Assembly (NCBI RefSeq): GCF_019263585.2
Contig: NZ_JADQDF010000001.1
Span: forward strand, 2,914,001 to 2,978,000
Reading direction: 5' to 3'
DNA length: 64,000 nucleotides
From: Pseudonocardia oceani
GTDB taxonomy: Bacteria; Actinomycetota; Actinomycetes; Mycobacteriales; Pseudonocardiaceae
Shown one piece after another: positions 1-8,899 of this stretch (its first letter is position 1; each line of letters starts with the position of its first letter). A model generated the notes under the pieces. That model searched no databases and was not told where the DNA came from. It was given only the letters and a program-made list of their open reading frames with translations. The position numbers and the translations under genes were made by a program.

Positions 1-1678
1 ACTCCCCCGCGTCGACGACCCCGTGCCCGCGCCGGCGCAGCTCCGCGAACGTCGCCGCGCCCAGGCGCGACTCCGCCACCAGGCCGGCGGGTGCCCACCC
101 GCGCGGCGCGAAGGAGCTGGGGAAGGCGGTGGAGTGCCAGGCCGGGGCGTCGATCGCGGCCTGCAGGTCCAACCCGCCGACGGTGTGGGCGAGCCAGAAG
201 CACAGCTGCCATTGGTCCTGCTGGTCGCCACCGGGCGTGCCGAAGGCGATCCGCGGCTCTCCGTCGTGCAGGCCGAGCGAGGGCGAGAGCGTGGTGCGCG
301 GGCGCCGCCCCGGCACCAGCGACGACGCCACGCCGTCCTCGAGCCAGAACATCTGGGCGCGCGTGCCGAGGCAGAAGCCGAGCGCGGGGATGGTCGGCGA
401 GGACTGCAGCCACCCGCCCGACGGCGTCGCGGAGACCATGTTGCCCGCGGCGTCGACGACGTCGACGTGCACCGTGTCGCCGCGCACCGCCCCGGTGCGG
501 CTGACGGTCGGCTCCCCCAGCCCCGGACCGCTGACGCCGTCGCCCCTCTTCTGCCCCGGCCGGGCGGCGTAGTCGGCCAGGCGCGGCTCGCGGCCGTCCG
601 GGCTCCCCGGCCGGAGCTCGCGGGACGCGTTCTCGCCGATCAGCGCGCGGCGCCGGTCGGCGTAGGCCTGCGACACCAGCGCGTCGAGCGGCACCGGGGC
701 GCTGTCGCCGTACCAGGCCTCGCGGTCGGCGAAGGCGAGCTTCGCGGCCTCCGCGGCGCGGTGCACCGTGGCGGCGGTGGCGACGCCGTCGGCGTAGTCG
801 GCGTCGCCGCGCAGGAGCTGCAGCATCTGCGGGAGCACCGGCCCCTGCGACCACCCGCCGGGCTTGGCGACCGTCCAGCCCCCGCCGACGTCGACGGCGA
901 GCGCGTCCTCGTAGGTCGCCGACCAGCGCGCCAGGTCGTCGGCGACGAGCAGGCCGGGGTGGTCGCGCCCGGACTCGTCGCGCACCGGCACCGTGCAGAA
1001 CGCCGCGATCTCCTCGGCGACGAAGCCGCGGTACCAGGCGTCGCGGGCGGCGTCGATCCGCGCCTCGCGGCTCCGGCCGACCGCGGCGTCGAGCAGCCGG
1101 CGCCAGGTCGCGGCCAGGACCGGGAGGCGGTGCGTGGTCGTGGGGACGTCGCCGTCGGGCAGCCACGTCGACGCCGACGACGTCCAGTGCCCGCGGAAGT
1201 GGGCGGCGACCGTCGCGATCGTCGGGGGGATGCGCGGGACCAGCGGGAACCCGCCCGCCGCGTACCCGATCGCCGGTTCGAGGACCTGCGCGAGGCTCCA
1301 GGTGCCGTGGTCGCGCAGTAGCGTCAGCCAACCGTCCCACGCACCGGGCACGGTGGCCGCGAGCAGCCCGGTGCCCGGCACGATCGGCAGGCCGTAGCCG
1401 TCGCGCAGCCGCTGCACCGTGGCCGCCGCCGGCGCGACGCCCTGCCCGCACAGCACCCGCGGCACGGGATCGGCGGGCGTGACGAACACCGCCGGCACCT
1501 CGCCCCCGGGCCCGCACAGGTGCGGCTCCACCACCTGCAGCACGAACCCGGCCGCCACGACCGCGTCGAACGCGTTGCCGCCGCGCGCGAGCACGGCCAT
1601 CGCCGTGGACGTGCCGAGGTAGTGGGTGCTGGAGGCGGCCCCGGCCGGCCCCCGCTGCTCGTGCTTCGTCGGTGCCAC
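1..1678 (-). CDS. ggt: Gamma-glutamyltransferase family protein, 3' end cut off by the window edge
   Basis: Reading the minus strand from a GTG at 1678 gives an open frame that runs off the left edge. The N-terminal part has the family signature RGGNAFDA followed by VVEPHLCGPGG. Near residue 402 the segment DTVHVDVVDAAGN matches the start of the small subunit, where the threonine after D is the expected self-cleavage and catalytic nucleophile. Known members cleave glutathione and other gamma-glutamyl compounds as N-terminal nucleophile hydrolases. No signal peptide is visible before the first conserved block, so this copy may be cytoplasmic. It lies 51 bases downstream of the nuclease gene on the same strand and may be co-transcribed. 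The substrate cannot be told. Confidence 0.85.
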   Translation of the reverse strand, partial: MAPTKHEQRGPAGAASSTHYLGTSTAMAVLARGGNAFDAVVAAGFVLQVVEPHLCGPGGEVPAVFVTPADPVPRVLCGQGVAPAAATVQRLRDGYGLPIVPGTGLLAATVPGAWDGWLTLLRDHGTWSLAQVLEPAIGYAAGGFPLVPRIPPTIATVAAHFRGHWTSSASTWLPDGDVPTTTHRLPVLAATWRRLLDAAVGRSREARIDAARDAWYRGFVAEEIAAFCTVPVRDESGRDHPGLLVADDLARWSATYEDALAVDVGGGWTVAKPGGWSQGPVLPQMLQLLRGDADYADGVATAATVHRAAEAAKLAFADREAWYGDSAPVPLDALVSQAYADRRRALIGENASRELRPGSPDGREPRLADYAARPGQKRGDGVSGPGLGEPTVSRTGAVRGDTVHVDVVDAAGNMVSATPSGGWLQSSPTIPALGFCLGTRAQMFWLEDGVASSLVPGRRPRTTLSPSLGLHDGEPRIAFGTPGGDQQDQWQLCFWLAHTVGGLDLQAAIDAPAWHSTAFPSSFAPRGWAPAGLVAESRLGAATFAELRRRGHGVVDAGE

Positions 1679-1729
1679 CCGCCGATCCTGGCGGGCGGCG
1701 CGGCGGCGCGCAGCCCCGGGAGCGGCCCC

Positions 1730-3406
1730 CTACAGGTCGGCGGCCAGCGGCACCTCGTCGATCGCGGGCGACGTCATCCACACCCGGACGGCGTGGGTGG
1801 CGGCGACGTCGTCGGCGTTGTACTCCAGCAGCCGGTCGCGCTGGACGGTGTCGGGCGGGGCGCCGTCCATGCCCACCGCGTCGCGGTACCAGCGCATCGA
1901 GTTCTCACCGCTGGCCTCGGCGTCGTGCCAGCCGAACCCCGCGGCGGGGGCGATGCGCTTGAGGCCCTTGCCGTGCGCGCACAGGAACCACTCGTTGACC
2001 ACGGCGAACAGGTCGACCCAGCACGGGTCGGCGATGAAGGCCTCGACCTCCGCGATCGGTGGGATGCCCGGCATCCCGGCGAAGCGCTGCGCGGAGCCCA
2101 GCAGCCAGCGGTTCTCGGCCTGCTCGTTGTAGCAGTAGGCGGCGAACGTGCGGCCCGACGCGGCGGCCCGGGCGCGCACGGCGGACAGCCAACCCCAGAA
2201 CGCGGCGAAGGAGCGGGCCTCGTCGAGGGTGGGCACCGGGTCCCAGGTGGCGAAGGCGCGGTAGCCGTCGGGCTCGTCGCCCGGGCGGGCGCCGCCGGGG
2301 TGGGTGAGCAGCGCGCCCCACAGGTAGGCGCCGGACTCCCCGAAGCTCTCCATGTCGACGTCGACCTCGATGTCGGCGCGCAGCACCGGCACCCGCGGCA
2401 CCCGCCGCACGACCGACAGGTCCTTGCGCCACGCCCGCGCGAGCGCGACGACGTCGGGGTAGGGCTGCGCGGGGAACGGGATGGGCGGCTCGGCCGCGGG
2501 GTCGAGCCCCGCGAGCTGCTCGACGGTCTGCACCCCGACCTCGCGCAGCGCCACCGCCGTCTCCCCGCGGACGACGAGGCTGACGTCGTCGGTGCGGCGG
2601 AGCTCGGACTCGCACGTGGGCCACCACGGGCAGTGGCGGCACTCGTTGACGCGCGAGGGCGCGGCGAGCGCGGGCGCGCCGGTGGCCGCGGCGAGCGCGA
2701 CGGCGGTGCGGTCGGCGAAGCGGGCCTCGTACTCGGCGAGGGTGGAGCGCCCGCCCGGCCAGTGCCCGGAGCGCAGGTCGTGCCAGACCACCGCGTCGGC
2801 GTCGAGCCCGATCACCCCGGCGAGGTCGGCGTGGCGGGCCCCCTCGGGCGGGGCCCAGCCGGCGGCGCGCAGCAGGCGGTGCAGGTGGGCCAGGCGCAGC
2901 AGGTCGCGCGGCTGCGAGCGGACCTTGCGGGTGGGGTCGGGCAGCGCGCGGTCGGGGTGCGGCGCCAGCAGCGGCGACGTGACGGCGCCGGTGCCCGGGT
3001 CGGTGACCCGGTGGCGCACGACGACCAGCGGCACGTACCCGCCGCCGGGCAGGCGCACGAGCAGCTCCGCCCCGCCGCGCCCGGCGCCGTCGGAGGGCAG
3101 CACCGCCCCCCACACGTACGGCGCCCGCCGCTCGATCGCCGCGGCCGTGGCCGCGACCCGCTCCGCGGTGCTGCCCGCGGGCACCCGCGCCCAGCCGTCG
3201 AGGACGGCGCCCAGCCGCGCGGCCAGCTCGTCGCGGTGGGCCGCCGCGTCGGCCCGGCGCTGCTCCAGCGACGGGTCGGGCAGCGCCTGCGGGACGCCGG
3301 CCGCCGACGGGTCGTGGTCGAGGTGGATCCGGCGACGGCAGCGGGTGAGCGCCCCGGCGTCGAGCAGGACGGCAGGAGGGGAGGGGTTCGCCGCTGTCGC
3401 CGTCAC
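1730..3406 (-). CDS. TM0106-type RecB-like nuclease with C-terminal RNase H-like exonuclease domain
   Basis: About 558 residues from a GTG at 3406; a longer open frame extends upstream, but it overlaps the divergent gene and has no homology-like content. The N-terminal half looks like a Cas4/RecB-type PD-(D/E)XK nuclease with cysteines placed for an iron-sulfur cluster: RCRRR near residue 23, and NECRHCPWWPTCES near the middle. The C-terminal half has DEDD-type exonuclease features (DIEVDVDMES, then YNEQAENRWL, then EYNADDVAATHAV). This domain pair is typical of the TM0106 family of putative nucleases, whose role is unproven; DNA processing is an inference. It is divergent from the DUF6474 gene. 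Confidence 0.8.
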   Translation of the reverse strand: MTATAANPSPPAVLLDAGALTRCRRRIHLDHDPSAAGVPQALPDPSLEQRRADAAAHRDELAARLGAVLDGWARVPAGSTAERVAATAAAIERRAPYVWGAVLPSDGAGRGGAELLVRLPGGGYVPLVVVRHRVTDPGTGAVTSPLLAPHPDRALPDPTRKVRSQPRDLLRLAHLHRLLRAAGWAPPEGARHADLAGVIGLDADAVVWHDLRSGHWPGGRSTLAEYEARFADRTAVALAAATGAPALAAPSRVNECRHCPWWPTCESELRRTDDVSLVVRGETAVALREVGVQTVEQLAGLDPAAEPPIPFPAQPYPDVVALARAWRKDLSVVRRVPRVPVLRADIEVDVDMESFGESGAYLWGALLTHPGGARPGDEPDGYRAFATWDPVPTLDEARSFAAFWGWLSAVRARAAASGRTFAAYCYNEQAENRWLLGSAQRFAGMPGIPPIAEVEAFIADPCWVDLFAVVNEWFLCAHGKGLKRIAPAAGFGWHDAEASGENSMRWYRDAVGMDGAPPDTVQRDRLLEYNADDVAATHAVRVWMTSPAIDEVPLAADL

Positions 3407-3503
3407 ACCCCCGAGGGTAATGAGGACCTCCGACAACCTCCGCGACTGCCGCCCGTCGCTGATCGTCATAGGCTGCGCCCCACACCGGTCGAGGAGGACG
3501 AGC

Positions 3504-4019
3504 ATGGCTCTGGGGCGACGATCCCGGCGTACCGACGCGACGACGTCCGTGGCCGACGCGGCGAAGGACGTCGGCAAGGCGGTGAAGAAGCCGCTGACCG
3601 GCAAGCAGGCGAAGCGGATGATCGGCGTGGGCACCGCGGTGGTCCCGCTGCTGACGCCGTACGCGCTGGCCGTGGCGGGCGCGGCGCGCGGGGCGTGGGA
3701 CGCCCGCCGGGCCGCGCGGCTCGGCGTCGCGGCCGACCAGCTCGGCGCCTACTCGGGCCCGGGGGGTGCGCTGCACGCCCGGCTCTCGCGGATCGCCGAG
3801 GCGCTCACCGAGCTGGAGGGCTCGGACACCCGCGCCACCGACGACGCCCGGGCGTTCGTCACCGCGACCCGTCCGCGGCTCACCGACCTGGCCGTCGCCG
3901 TCCGGGCGGCGGAGCAGATGCCCACCCCGCGCCGCCGCACGGCCTACCGCGCGATCGGCCACGAGCTCGACCGCATCGAGATCGACCTGCTGACCCACCT
4001 GGGAGTCGTCACCACCTGA
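3504..4019 (+). CDS. DUF6474 family protein
   Basis: 171 residues; the ATG at 3504 is preceded by a strong GAGGAGG ribosome site, and this start rejects a longer upstream reading in the same frame. The N-terminus is lysine-rich (KDVGKAVKKPLTGKQAKRM) and is followed by a hydrophobic stretch at about 45-65 and then a helical, charged C-terminal half. It resembles a small family of conserved actinobacterial proteins of unknown function. It is divergent from the nuclease and precedes the copper cluster by 21 bases, so it may be transcribed with it. No function is assigned. Confidence 0.75.
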   Translation: MALGRRSRRTDATTSVADAAKDVGKAVKKPLTGKQAKRMIGVGTAVVPLLTPYALAVAGAARGAWDARRAARLGVAADQLGAYSGPGGALHARLSRIAEALTELEGSDTRATDDARAFVTATRPRLTDLAVAVRAAEQMPTPRRRTAYRAIGHELDRIEIDLLTHLGVVTT

Positions 4020-4040
4020 CCCGCGACTACCGTCGGGGGT

Positions 4041-4562
4041 GTGGACGGGGTCGGAGCGGGCGTGCGCGGAGTCGCGCTGGCGCTGCTCAGCGCCCTGCTC
4101 ACGGCCGCGGGGCACGGCGCGGCCGGCGGCGCCCTGCCCGACCTCGCGCTGCTCGTCGTCCTGCTCCCGCTGCTGTGCGGGGTCCTCGTCACGGTCGCCG
4201 GGCGGGCCACCGGGCTCGTCGGGCTGCTCGGCACGCTCGCCGCGGGCCAGCTCGCGCTGCACCACCTGCTGGAGCTGCTGCACCCCGCGCACACCGCGGG
4301 GCCCGCGCTCCTCGGGCCGGCCGGGATGTGGGCGATGCACGGCGCGGCCACGCTGGTCGTCGCCGCCGCGGTGCGCCACGCCGACACCGCGGTCGCGGCC
4401 GTGCACGCCGCGCTCGCCCGGGTCCTCCCGCGCCGGACGGTCCCGCCGCCCGCGCGCCGCCCGCTGCCCGCGCCGGTCCCGGCCGCGCCCGCCGCCGGCC
4501 TGGCGCTGGCCGGTGCGCTCGCCGCGACGCAGGTCCGGAGGGGTCCGCCGGCGGGGTGCTGA
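4041..4562 (+). CDS. Small integral membrane protein heading the copper cluster
   Basis: 173 residues, GTG start. Hydrophobic segments lie at about 8-28, 30-55, 58-75 and 90-112, with several histidines (AGHG, LHHLLELLHPAH, MHGAA) that could face a metal. The C-terminus is proline/arginine-rich and probably cytoplasmic. TACCGT lies just upstream of the GTG and could be a -10 element, which would make the mRNA nearly leaderless. Position immediately before the YcnI-like, CopC and CopD genes suggests a role in copper handling or cofactor delivery. This is context only; I do not recognise the family. Confidence 0.7.
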   Translation: MDGVGAGVRGVALALLSALLTAAGHGAAGGALPDLALLVVLLPLLCGVLVTVAGRATGLVGLLGTLAAGQLALHHLLELLHPAHTAGPALLGPAGMWAMHGAATLVVAAAVRHADTAVAAVHAALARVLPRRTVPPPARRPLPAPVPAAPAAGLALAGALAATQVRRGPPAGC

Positions 4563-4594
4563 CCCCGTCCGCACACCCCTCATCCGGAGAGACC

Positions 4595-5287
4595 ATGTCC
4601 GCACGTCCCCGTCGGCTCGCCCTGCGCGCCGCCACCGTCCTCACCGCGGCGACCGCCGCCGTCCTCGTCACCGCCGCTCCCGCGTTCGCGCACGTCACCG
4701 CGCAGGCGGGCGACCTCCGCCAGGGCGGCTACGGCGTCGTCACCCTGCGCGTCCCCACCGAGTCCGAGACCGCCGGCACCGTCGCGCTGCGCGTGTCGCT
4801 GCCCGCGGAGCACCCCCTGCGGTCGGTCCGCACCAGCCCGATGCCCGGCTGGACGGCCGCGCTCGAGCGCAGCGGCGAGACCGTCACCGCCGTCACCTGG
4901 ACCGCCGACCCCGGCGTCCGCGTCGGTCCCGGCGAGTTCGCCGAGTTCCCGCTGTCGGTGGGCCCGCTGCCCACCGACACCGACCTGCTCGTCCTGCCGG
5001 CGGTGCAGACCTACGACGACGGCGAGGTCGTCGCGTGGGACCAGCCGCCCACCGCCGACGGCTCGGAGCCCGAGCGCCCCGCGCCCACGGTCGAACTGCT
5101 GCCCGCGGAGGACGCCACCGCCACCGACACCACCGCCACCGACACCACCGCGGACCCGGCGGGCGAGGACGACACCGCCCGCTGGATCGGCGGCGCCGGC
5201 CTGCTCGTCGGCGCGCTCGGGCTGGGCCTGGGCGGCGGCGCCGTCCTGCAGAACCGGCGGCGCACCAAGGAGGAGAGCACCCGATGA
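4595..5287 (+). CDS. YcnI-like DUF1775 copper-binding membrane-anchored protein
   Basis: 230 residues with a classical export signal (RPRR, hydrophobic core, AFA cleavage) so that the mature protein begins with His (HVTAQAG). In the YcnI family this N-terminal histidine takes part in copper(II) binding. The DUF1775 beta-sandwich spans about 33-150, a Thr/Asp-rich linker with ATDTT repeats follows, and a C-terminal membrane helix at about 200-220 ends in a basic tail. The ATG start has a GGAGAG ribosome site. The stop overlaps the copC start by four bases (ATGA), indicating translational coupling. Confidence 0.88.
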   Translation: MSARPRRLALRAATVLTAATAAVLVTAAPAFAHVTAQAGDLRQGGYGVVTLRVPTESETAGTVALRVSLPAEHPLRSVRTSPMPGWTAALERSGETVTAVTWTADPGVRVGPGEFAEFPLSVGPLPTDTDLLVLPAVQTYDDGEVVAWDQPPTADGSEPERPAPTVELLPAEDATATDTTATDTTADPAGEDDTARWIGGAGLLVGALGLGLGGGAVLQNRRRTKEESTR

Positions 5288-5841
5288 ACCGCGTCCTGCG
5301 CACGGCCGCGCTCACCCTGCTGTGCGGGTTCGCCCTGCTGCTCGGCACGGGCGTGGCCTCGGCCCACACCCGCCTGCTCGGCAGCGACCCCGCCGAGGGC
5401 ACCAGCCTCGACGCCGGGCCCGCCCGCGTCGCGCTGGAGTTCAACGAGACCATGCAGCCCGGCTTCTCGACGGTCACCGTCGTCGGGCCCGACGGCACCC
5501 AGTACCAGACCGGCGAGGTCACCGCGGACGGCGGCACGGTCGCGATCGGCGTCGGCCCGCTCGGCGCCGCCGGCCGCTACGAGATCGGCTACCGCGTGAT
5601 CTCCGAGGACGGCCACCCGGTCACGGGCAGCGTCGCCTTCACCCTCACCACCGACGGCCCGGCGGCCGCCGCCCCCGCGGCCCCGTCGACGTCGTCGCAG
5701 GCCGCGGCGGCGCCCGAACCGGCGGCGGCACCCGCAGCGCCCGCCGAGGACGGCGGGATGCCGGTCTGGCCGTGGATCGTCGGCGCGGTCGTCCTGGTCG
5801 GCGGGGGCGTCGGGGCCGCGCTGCGGCTCGGGCGCTCGTGA
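5284..5841 (+). CDS. copC: CopC domain copper-resistance protein, membrane-anchored
   Basis: 185 residues. A signal peptide ends in ASA, leaving a mature protein that begins HTRLLGSDPAEG, the usual CopC start where the N-terminal His is a copper ligand. A second ligand set is suggested by the SEDGHPVTGS motif near residue 115. An Ala/Pro-rich linker and one C-terminal membrane helix (about 157-178) anchor it to the outside of the cell membrane. It is translationally coupled to the YcnI-like gene and 18 bases from copD. Expected role is periplasmic-side copper binding and hand-over to CopD. Confidence 0.9.
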   Translation: MNRVLRTAALTLLCGFALLLGTGVASAHTRLLGSDPAEGTSLDAGPARVALEFNETMQPGFSTVTVVGPDGTQYQTGEVTADGGTVAIGVGPLGAAGRYEIGYRVISEDGHPVTGSVAFTLTTDGPAAAAPAAPSTSSQAAAAPEPAAAPAAPAEDGGMPVWPWIVGAVVLVGGGVGAALRLGRS

Positions 5842-5859
5842 CGCGCCCGGCCTGACCCC

Positions 5860-6825
5860 GTGACCGCCCCGATCTCCGACGCCCGCGCCCGGCTCCGGCC
5901 CGCCGCGTGGGGCACGCTGGCGGTCGGGGCGGCACTGGTCGCCACGGCGGTGGCCGGGGCGGGGGCCCTGGGGCTCGGCGTCGTCGCGGCGCGGGTCGGC
6001 GCCGACGTCGTGGGCGTCGCCTGCGTCGGGTTGGCCCTGGTGGCCGTGCTGCTGCCCGGGCCGACCGGGCCCACCCGGCACGACATCGCACGCGTCGACC
6101 GGACCGTCGACCGGGCCCTGCTCGTGCTCGGCGGGGCGTGGGTCGCGCTCGTGCTGGTCGGCGTCGCGCTCCGCGCGGCCGACGCGTTCGGCCGCGGGCT
6201 CGGGCAGCTGGGCGCGGGCGAAGTGCTGGCCTGGTCGACACGGCTCGCCGCGGGCCGCGGGCTGGTGCTGACGGCCGGGTGCGCGCTGGTCGTGCTCGTC
6301 TGCGCGGCCGTGCGGCTGCACGACCCGGACCGGGTCGCCGTGCGGATCCCGCTGGTCGCGGCCCTGCTCGGGGTGCTGACGCCGACGGTCACCGGCCATG
6401 CCGGTTCGGCGCCGGACCACCAGCTCGCGGTGGTCACCGCCGCCCTGCACGCCGGGGCGGCCGCGCTGTGGGTGGGCGGGCTGGGCGGGCTGCTCGTGCT
6501 CGTCGCCCGGCACCGCGCCCTGCTCGCGGCCACCGTGGGACGGTTCTCCACGCTCGCGGGCGCGTGCGTGGTGGTCGTCGCCCTCACCGGCGTGCTCGGC
6601 GCGCAGGTCCGGCTGCAGGACTGGGGCGCGCTGCTCACCACCGCGTACGGACTGCTCGTGGTGGCCAAGTCGGTGGCGCTGGTGGCGCTCGCCGCGCTGG
6701 GCGGGCTCGCCCGGCGCCGGCTCGCGGCCGGGCGCACCCCGGTGCTGCGCTGGGCGGGCGTCGAGGTGGCGCTGATGGCCGTGGTGCTCGGGCTCGCCGC
6801 GGCGCTCACCCAGACCGGCACCTAG
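5860..6825 (+). CDS. copD: CopD-like copper transport membrane protein
   Basis: 321 residues with about eight to nine membrane segments. The region GHAGSAPDHQLAVVTAALHAGAAALWVGGL carries the histidines and the ALWVGG motif conserved in CopD, which is thought to carry copper into the cell. GTG start at 5860. Its TAG stop overlaps the stop of the convergent reductase in a shared ctag, so there is no room for a terminator between the two genes. The cluster lacks an obvious copper-sensing regulator in the window. Confidence 0.85.
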   Translation: MTAPISDARARLRPAAWGTLAVGAALVATAVAGAGALGLGVVAARVGADVVGVACVGLALVAVLLPGPTGPTRHDIARVDRTVDRALLVLGGAWVALVLVGVALRAADAFGRGLGQLGAGEVLAWSTRLAAGRGLVLTAGCALVVLVCAAVRLHDPDRVAVRIPLVAALLGVLTPTVTGHAGSAPDHQLAVVTAALHAGAAALWVGGLGGLLVLVARHRALLAATVGRFSTLAGACVVVVALTGVLGAQVRLQDWGALLTTAYGLLVVAKSVALVALAALGGLARRRLAAGRTPVLRWAGVEVALMAVVLGLAAALTQTGT

Positions 6826-8240
6826 CTCCGGTAGGCCTCCAGCAGCCGCAGCCACACCTCGCTGATCGTCGGGTAGGCCGGCACGGCGTGCCAGAGCCGG
6901 TGCAGCGGCACCTCCCCCACCACGGCGATGGTCGCCGCGTGGATCATCTCCGCGACGTCCTGCCCCACGAACGTGACGCCGACGAGCACGCCCCGCGCCT
7001 CGTCGACGATCATCCGCGCGGCGCCGTCGTACCCGTCGGCCTGCAGCGACGAGCCGCCGACGGCGATCGGGATGTCGACGACCCGGACGTCCAGCCCCGC
7101 CTCGCGGGCCTGCGCCTCGGTGCGCCCGACGGAGGCGACCTCGGGGTCGGTGAACACCACCTGCGGCACGGCCACGTGGTCGGCGGTGGCCGCGTGCTCG
7201 CTCCACGGCGCCGGGTCGACCGGCTTCCCCGCGGCGACCGCCCCGATGACGGTGCCGACGATCCGCGCCGCGTACTTGCCCTGGTGCGTGAGCGGCGCGC
7301 GGCCGGTGACGTCGCCCGCGGCGAACAGCCAGCCCCCGTCGACGCCCTGCACCCGCCCGGCGTCGTCGACCTCCAGCGTCGACCCGGGCTCCAGCCCGAC
7401 CGCGTCGAGGCCGACGTCGGCGGTGTGCGGGCGGCGCCCGGTGGCGACCAGCAGCGCGTCGACGGTGATCTCCTCGCCGCCGACCGACATCGCGACGCCG
7501 TCTGCCGCGGGGGCGACGGAGTCGAGCGACGCGTCGAGCCGCAGGTCGACACCCTCCTCGCGCAGGGCGGCGGCGACGCGCTCCCCCGCGAACGGCTCCA
7601 TCGACGCCAGCAGCGACGACCCGTGCTGCACCAGCACCACCTGCGACCCGAGCCGCTGGTAGGCCTGCGCGAGCTCGCACCCGACGACCCCGCCGCCGAG
7701 CACGCCCAGCCGTGCCGGCACCGCCTTCGCGGAGGTGGCGTCGCGGGAGGTCCAGGTGCGGACGGTGTCGATGCCGTCGACCGGGGGCGTCACCGGCGTG
7801 CTCCCGGTGCAGACGACGACGGCGTACCGGGCGGTCAGGACGTCACCGCCCTCGACGGTGACCTCCTTCTCCCCGGTGATCCGCGCGTGACCGCGCAGCA
7901 GCGTGATCCCGGCGCCCTCGGCCCACTCGACCTGGCTCGCGTCGTCCCAGTCGTGGGTGAAGGTGTCGCGGCGGTCGAGGACGGCCTGCGGGTCGAACTC
8001 GGCGGTGGTGCCGGGCAGGCGGCGCACCGCGGCGACGGCGTGTCCGGTGCGCAGCAGCGCCTTCGACGGCATGCACGCCCAGTACGAGCACTCGCCGCCC
8101 ACGAGCTCGGCCTCCACCATCGCGACCGACAGCCCGGCCTGCGCGGCGTAGCCCGCCGCGTTCTCGCCGACCGCGCCGGCGCCGATGACGACGACGTCGA
8201 AGGAGGTCCCGGAGGAGGGCGTCCCCGTCGCGGCGCTCAC
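6822..8240 (-). CDS. Pyridine nucleotide-disulfide oxidoreductase (dihydrolipoamide dehydrogenase/mercuric reductase-like)
   Basis: 472 residues from a GTG at 8240. The N-terminal FAD motif is VVVIGAGAVGENAAG; the redox-active pair region reads GGECSYWACMPSK, with spacing C-x4-C as in the family. The NAD(P) motif LGVLGGGVVGCELA and the second FAD motif LFAAGDVTG follow. The C-terminal dimer domain ends HAVPAYPTISEVW, where the His-x4-Pro-Thr pattern supplies the acid-base histidine. It is translationally coupled (GTGA) to the upstream NAD(P)-binding gene. Its substrate is unknown: no dehydrogenase complex genes or mer genes are nearby. Confidence 0.88.
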   Translation of the reverse strand: MSAATGTPSSGTSFDVVVIGAGAVGENAAGYAAQAGLSVAMVEAELVGGECSYWACMPSKALLRTGHAVAAVRRLPGTTAEFDPQAVLDRRDTFTHDWDDASQVEWAEGAGITLLRGHARITGEKEVTVEGGDVLTARYAVVVCTGSTPVTPPVDGIDTVRTWTSRDATSAKAVPARLGVLGGGVVGCELAQAYQRLGSQVVLVQHGSSLLASMEPFAGERVAAALREEGVDLRLDASLDSVAPAADGVAMSVGGEEITVDALLVATGRRPHTADVGLDAVGLEPGSTLEVDDAGRVQGVDGGWLFAAGDVTGRAPLTHQGKYAARIVGTVIGAVAAGKPVDPAPWSEHAATADHVAVPQVVFTDPEVASVGRTEAQAREAGLDVRVVDIPIAVGGSSLQADGYDGAARMIVDEARGVLVGVTFVGQDVAEMIHAATIAVVGEVPLHRLWHAVPAYPTISEVWLRLLEAYRS

Positions 8241-8899
8241 GGCGCCGTCACCGACACGACGGCCTCGAGCAGGTCGACGTCGCCCTCGCGCAGCTCCAGC
8301 ACGCGTCCCGCGGTGCCGGGGGCGTCGAGCAGGGCGGCCAGCACGGCGGCGGTGTCGTCGCGGGTGATGTCGCCGCGGTCGACCGGCGGCGAGGCCAGCA
8401 GGACCTTGCCGGTGCCCGGGTCGTCGGTGAGCGCGCCCGGGCGCAGGATCGTCCACGCCAGGTCGGACGCCTGGACCGCCTCCTCGGCGGCCTTCTTCGC
8501 CCGCAGGTACGCGGCCCAGGTCTCGTCGGTGCCCGGCGCGGGCTCCGTGTCGACGCCGGTGGAGGACACCAGCAGGTAACGCACCACCCCGGCCCGCACG
8601 GCCGCGTCGGAGAGCAGGACGGCGGCGGCGCGGTCGACGGTGTCCTTGCGCGCCACCCCGCTCCCCGGGCCGGCCCCGGCAGCGAACACCACTGCGTCGG
8701 CCCCGGCCAGGTGCGGCGCGAGCTCGTCGACCGTGGCCGTCTCCAGGTCGAGCACGACGCACCCGGCGCCCGCCGTCTCCAGCTCCGCCCGGTGGTCGGG
8801 GTTGCGCACCAGTCCGGTGACGGTGTCGCCCCGCCCGGCCAGCAGTGCGGCGAGCCGCAACCCGATCTTGCCGTGTCCTCCTGCGATCACCACATGCAC
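8237..8899 (-). CDS. NAD(P)-binding (NmrA/atypical SDR) family protein
   Basis: 220 residues from a GTG at 8899, starting VHVVIAGGHGKIGLRL, the glycine-rich nucleotide loop of atypical short-chain dehydrogenases. A YLRAKKAAEEAV segment provides a Tyr-x3-Lys arrangement, and ILRPGAL is typical of NAD(P)H-binding NmrA-like proteins. Such proteins are often redox sensors or quinone/flavin reductases. It overlaps the reductase gene by four bases, so the pair is probably an operon with a shared redox role. The start overlaps the 3' end of a degraded gene by 13 bases. Confidence 0.8.
   Translation of the reverse strand: MHVVIAGGHGKIGLRLAALLAGRGDTVTGLVRNPDHRAELETAGAGCVVLDLETATVDELAPHLAGADAVVFAAGAGPGSGVARKDTVDRAAAVLLSDAAVRAGVVRYLLVSSTGVDTEPAPGTDETWAAYLRAKKAAEEAVQASDLAWTILRPGALTDDPGTGKVLLASPPVDRGDITRDDTAAVLAALLDAPGTAGRVLELREGDVDLLEAVVSVTAP

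Noticed and set aside
23..1321. Long plus-strand open frame over the gamma-glutamyltransferase gene
   Set aside because: It is Arg/Pro/Gly-rich with no family features, while the minus strand encodes a clear gamma-glutamyltransferase. High-GC shadow frame.
5907..8579. 890-residue plus-strand frame over copD and the reductase
   Set aside because: Out of frame with copD and antisense to the reductase; no family signal.
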